Source: Acridotheres tristis
Lineage: Eukaryota; Chordata; Aves; Passeriformes; Sturnidae
DNA: 64,000 nucleotides
Direction of reading: 5' to 3'
Assembly (NCBI GenBank): GCA_037013685.1
Contig: CM072886.1
Coordinates: 92,441,422 to 92,505,421, forward strand
Under the pieces are notes generated by a model, which was not told the DNA's origin, did no database searches, and saw only the letters and a program-made list of their open reading frames with translations. Positions 59,831 to 64,000 of this stretch are shown here, piece by piece. How positions within the stretch are numbered: the stretch's first letter is position 1; each line of letters begins with the position of its first letter. Position numbers and translations under genes: made by a program.

Positions 59831-62800
59831 ATTAAAGCAAAATATTCACTAGTTTACATGACGAATTCAGAATCACCCGATCTGAGAAAGTCAAAAGGTA
59901 TACCTAATATTTCAATGTTGTACTATGAACTACTTCATACAGTACAAATGAATAATGTACCTTTGAAAGAATTGCACTGTTCGAACTGCTAATGAGTACC
60001 TTTTCAGAAGCAAGCTGCTTTTCCAGGGGCTTAAAAGAAATTCCTTTGTATCAACTTAGTTGTATGCAAATTAGGTTTAAAAAAAGAAAGACCTGGATGA
60101 GAATTGAGAGCAATGAAACACTGCAATGTACAACACAGAAGAAATGCAAAGGTAAACATACTTTTGTATGTTTTACTCACTGCTTCGTGTTTAGGACTGA
60201 AAAGGTTTACTAGAAAACATCTGCTTCTATAAAAGCTAAAGTCAACTTGGCAAAAGCAAGTGCTAAATGGCCAGTTTCCATTTAAAATGCCTAAACCCAG
60301 GAACAAAATTAAAAGAACGTTGAAACTCTGGAAGTATCCACTTTTATAAAAGTAACATATAGCTTTCCAGCAATTGAGTTTCCTCAGTGTTTGGATAGTA
60401 TAAGCATTCCTCCCATCAGGCACAATTAGAAATACCAGAAAACTGCAAGAGATATGAGAATCACTTATAACATAAAACCTTGACCAACAGGAAAAAAAAA
60501 AAAATTAAACATTTTCCTGCAGTTTGAAGAAGGTGTACATAGAAAATAGTGAATAGTGCATGACTAAGCACATGAAAAAAGAAAAATGTACAGGTCAACT
60601 CATTTATAGTAATTCAACCTTCATCTTCTGATTTACTTACTGCAAAAAATCTATTATAGCTACAATTTGGTAGTGAACTGTAGCCATCTACTGGAATGAA
60701 CAGATAAAGCAAATGTTTAAGACAATGTTCTTCCTCAGGAATTCAGTTTGCTCTGACTGCTCTAGTACATGCCAGAAAAATGAACGGTGTTAAGACGCTA
60801 TTAATACTGGAAAAGGAATACCTCTCCAAGCCAGTGCAGGCTAAACAATGTCAAAAATACACTCACTCATTTGGCAAGCACATTTAGAAAAAAAATGCAA
60901 TATTTCTTACAATAGCAATGCATAGATTGTTCGCTAGAAATGGTGAAATTTTATTTTACAATCACCGAGTTTACAGTTTCAAAAGCATTTAATAGCAAAC
61001 ATTTCGGGTGAAACAAAGTACTACTTACTGAATATTAATTTTAAAGGAAATTAAATATCTTCAGCATATTATTACTATTATTATTGGACAGTGTGTTTCA
61101 TTAATCACCATCAACATATAACATAGTACTAATAGCTTAGCTTTCTTTTAAAAACAAAAAAAGAGAAAAGATCAACCCGTGCCGAAGTCTGCTGTTGTTC
61201 TGAAACATGTGAGCTTGCTTATCCCAATACTTATGGCAATATTCTGAGTAAAAGAACTCTGGTTACATTTAACTCTCATGAGATAAGGATTAATATTCCT
61301 AGAGGAACTAATTCAACCTATGTTCAGCTTTTAAGTACATCTTCTAAGACATCTCAATTCCTGTCAGGAAAGGAATGCATGTTGAAGAGATAGGAGGGAC
61401 CGCTAGTAAAATCCAAGCCCATTGAAGGGAAAACAACCTGCAGAAAGATATGATAGCATGTGTTACAGTTAACTCTTGGAAGACTGAACAAGGTCTCCTC
61501 TTGGGCTCAGAGGAAGGGACTGAGTAGGAAACTATGTTTCTTCCAGAGGTAGTTTCATGGACAAGCATCCTGGTGATGGGTCCTTGTATGTCCAAGACCC
61601 ATCACCATAGCTGCAATAACATCACTGCTCACAGCATGCTCTCATGACTACTTAAGAGTGTGTTCACTACAAATAGTGCAGGGCCCAAGGATGGTAATTC
61701 AGTGTCAAGCTGAAGGTATCCAGGCACGTCATCAGATGCAAAGATGCTGATAGAATTGCTCAGTGGGGAAAGGGGAAACCAGCCACAACAAGACCCTGCT
61801 GTCCCATTCATAATGCAGTTTTTTGGCCAATTCAATTGTCATTATGAGGGGACTCATAGGCTACATCATCAGGATACACTGCCTGCCCTCTGTCCTCTAG
61901 GCATTTTGGCCCTTTAAAAGCCACATCGGTCTCTTCCAGGCAATTCAAGTGTCCTAAAGCACTCAGTCCATGTTATGCATAAATACAACAGAAATATATT
62001 TTCTGTTGCATTCGGACCCTGAAAGAGACATGACAGATTTCTTAAGATTTAATGCCAGCTTTGAGTAAAACTAGCCCATCAAAATAAGGTACAATTTTTA
62101 ATCAGTATAGAAGAAGGGTAATGCAAGAACATTGGAAGCACAGTGGTCTATATTTTTAACCTTATGTGGTGCTTCTGGAACTGTTTCCTGAAGAAGGGGT
62201 CAAATACAGCTGGGTAAAGAAGTGGAAGATATTGACAGCATTCAAAGAACAACACAGAATTTACATACACACACAATCATATGTACAGAATATGCCCTAT
62301 AAAATGGGAGAGTGACTACAAAATCTTTATCCATGATTAGCCCCTATATAACTCAGCCTCTGTGGCTCAGAGGAGGCCAGCACAGTATAAAGCAAAAATT
62401 ATTACAGAGAACAAGTCAGCAGATCTCTGCAGTCAGAAGGATTGTAAGATCTCCTCAACTATGCCTGAAATTTCACAAATATATTTGAAGATCTGCTCCA
62501 CTGTATTTATTGAAAGCAACCTCAAGTGCAAAAATAAACTGTTCTTCTCAAAAAAACCCATTATTTAAGCTCTGTAACCTGAGAAGATCAGCAGCATTCA
62601 ATAATTAAAAAAAAAACCAAAAAACCACAAATCACTGTCTAATAAAGTGAAATGTAACTAAACAATTTTAAACGGGAAACAATATCTTGGCAGGTCACTT
62701 ATGGAATCCCATTAATAAAATTAATTACTTCAGGTATAAACAGTAAAACTTACCAAATTCAGACACATTAAACTCTTTTCACTGATGGGCTCACTTTGGC

Positions 62801-64000
62801 AAAACTATTTTTTCTCCAGCAAATGGGGAGAAATTTCTAAGAACTACCCCACCAGGCAGAATTGGTAGTGAGCAGATGGCACAGTGACATCTTTAGCCAT
62901 CACCATTAAGTCTCAAAAACAATAAACATACTCATGGTTCAAAGCATAAACCAACCATGTATTGTCATCAGACATCAGAAGCTGAGAAAACAAAAACAAA
63001 AAAAAAAAAAAGACAAAGCAGAAAAACTCAGCCCTGCACCCCTCACTATTAGGGAAGAATACTCAGTTACTGTTCAGTGCAACCCTTCTTACAGCTCTCC
63101 CGAAATAACCATTACATCAAGATCTGGAGGTTTGAGTAGTTATAGTAAAATAAAATGCATTGATAGCTTGATTCAACCCTATGTTGATAAAACTACTCGG
63201 AATCTGCTGGTAATATGCATCCTAAATTTCTTGTAATATATGCTACTATTCAATGAATTATTAAAAAAAACCAAAACACCCCAAAAACCTGTCAACAGCA
63301 CAACCAAAACAAAATCCCCAAACCAGGTCAATGCAAGGCATAAGTTTAAGATACAGCAATGATAAATAACTGCAGCCCTGCAGAGACATGAACATTTCCC
63401 TATAGCATTTTGGATACTATACTACTAGGTAAAACAGTTTTTTCTTTTATTTTTTCCCCTCCTTCTCCCAAATCACTATCAGCAGTTTTTGTAAAAGACA
63501 TCTCAGTGAGATAACTGCTTATGGAATCAATAAATGATATGACAGTTCATCCAGTCTGTATAGTACTATGTGGAAAGCAGTGCCCTTCTTGTTAAGGTTC
63601 AATATTAAAAGATATGCCTGAAATATAGAAGGCTGCTGAACAAACAACATTGAATGTCAAACAATTGACCATTTCTCACAAATTTTCAAAACCTGCTGAA
63701 GAAAATAACTGAGTATAGACAGCAACAACATTTAAAATTGCCTTTACCTTTTACCTACCATCATAAATTTGGAGGGTGAAAGCTTGGTGCTACTCAAGTC
63801 AATTGCACCATGTCCTCTGATGAAACTAAAATACTGCCAAAGGATTCTACAGTTTTACTGGCATTTTAAAAACATCTACATAATTCTACATAATTTTAAA
63901 ATACAAGTTTGTGCCATGCTACGGCCACTTAAACATAATCAACTGTCATTTTTATGTGTAATACATGAATCCTTAAGACCTGGTTTAATTCATTAAATTA
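59831..64000. other. AT-rich spacer to the end of the window
   Basis: No gene is recognised. Open frames (up to 130 codons on the minus strand, 60031-60423) have no known domain. A run of A lies at 60491-60503 and another at 62997-63011. The segment 61340-61950 is less AT-rich and holds the long perfect hairpin listed separately; it could be an old unclassified repeat. Confidence 0.5.
61571..61607. repeat. Perfect hairpin, 12-base arms and 13-base loop
   Basis: TGGTGATGGGTC (61571-61582) and GACCCATCACCA (61596-61607) are exact reverse complements. Inside the loop CTTG (61583-61586) can pair with CAAG (61593-61596) if one C bulges, giving a stem of about 15 pairs and a 6-base loop. AGC at 61564-61566 and GCT at 61610-61612 allow a further short extension. 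It is somewhat short for a microRNA precursor. It could instead be the end of an inverted-repeat element or a chance event. Confidence 0.7.

Noticed and set aside
59975..59995. GTTCGAACTGC word resembling a tRNA B box
   Set aside because: No A box, acceptor stem or cloverleaf can be drawn around it.

Overview
The window looks like gene-poor, AT-rich non-coding DNA from a bird. The best evidence is its repeats. There are three copies of the CR1 LINE (about 5305-5535, 43688-43985 and 47645-48260), all on the minus strand. There is also one solo endogenous-retrovirus LTR whose layout fits those found in bird genomes (about 28117-28551). Alu, B1 and L1 elements are absent. One degenerate MIR-like SINE and one other old interspersed repeat fit the low density of ancient repeats in sauropsid genomes. 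Order and species cannot be fixed from the sequence alone. A non-avian sauropsid (crocodilian or turtle) is the main alternative.

I recognised no protein-coding exon, tRNA, rRNA, known microRNA, CRISPR array or bacterial-type gene cluster. Nearly all open reading frames are under 150 codons and carry no domain I can name. The 210- and 182-codon frames lie over antisense CR1 sequence. A 186-codon frame at 33806-34366 and a lysine-rich 94-codon frame at 20845-21129 are listed with low confidence only because no repeat explains them.

Layout: 1.69-2.24 kb is a real CpG island with a GC box and an X-box-like site, and it is the best promoter candidate. From 3.1 to 3.5 kb the DNA is extremely AT-rich. 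From 5.5 to 13 kb it is featureless. Stretches at 13-14, 16.3-17.2, 23.8-25.2, 53.5-53.9, 55.5-56.1, 57.6-58.1 and 59.5-59.8 kb have the texture of conserved developmental enhancers: homeodomain-type TAATTA words, GATA and E-box pairs, occasional CpG and no repeats. This is judged by eye, without alignment. Smaller CpG clusters lie at 17.4-17.8 kb (with two CCAAT boxes and a perfect hairpin) and 30.37-30.6 kb. A second true CpG island lies at 58.14-58.40 kb. The remainder is AT-rich spacer with short microsatellites and the repeats above.

Taken together this suggests a gene desert or large intron with scattered regulatory elements, possibly holding promoters of long non-coding RNAs or the 5' ends of genes whose coding exons lie outside the window. 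I found no convincing new multi-gene system. The most notable small structures are several perfect inverted repeats (61571-61607, 55760-55782, 45974-46005, 24764-24781, 17544-17567) and a tandem E-box duplication beside the second CpG island.
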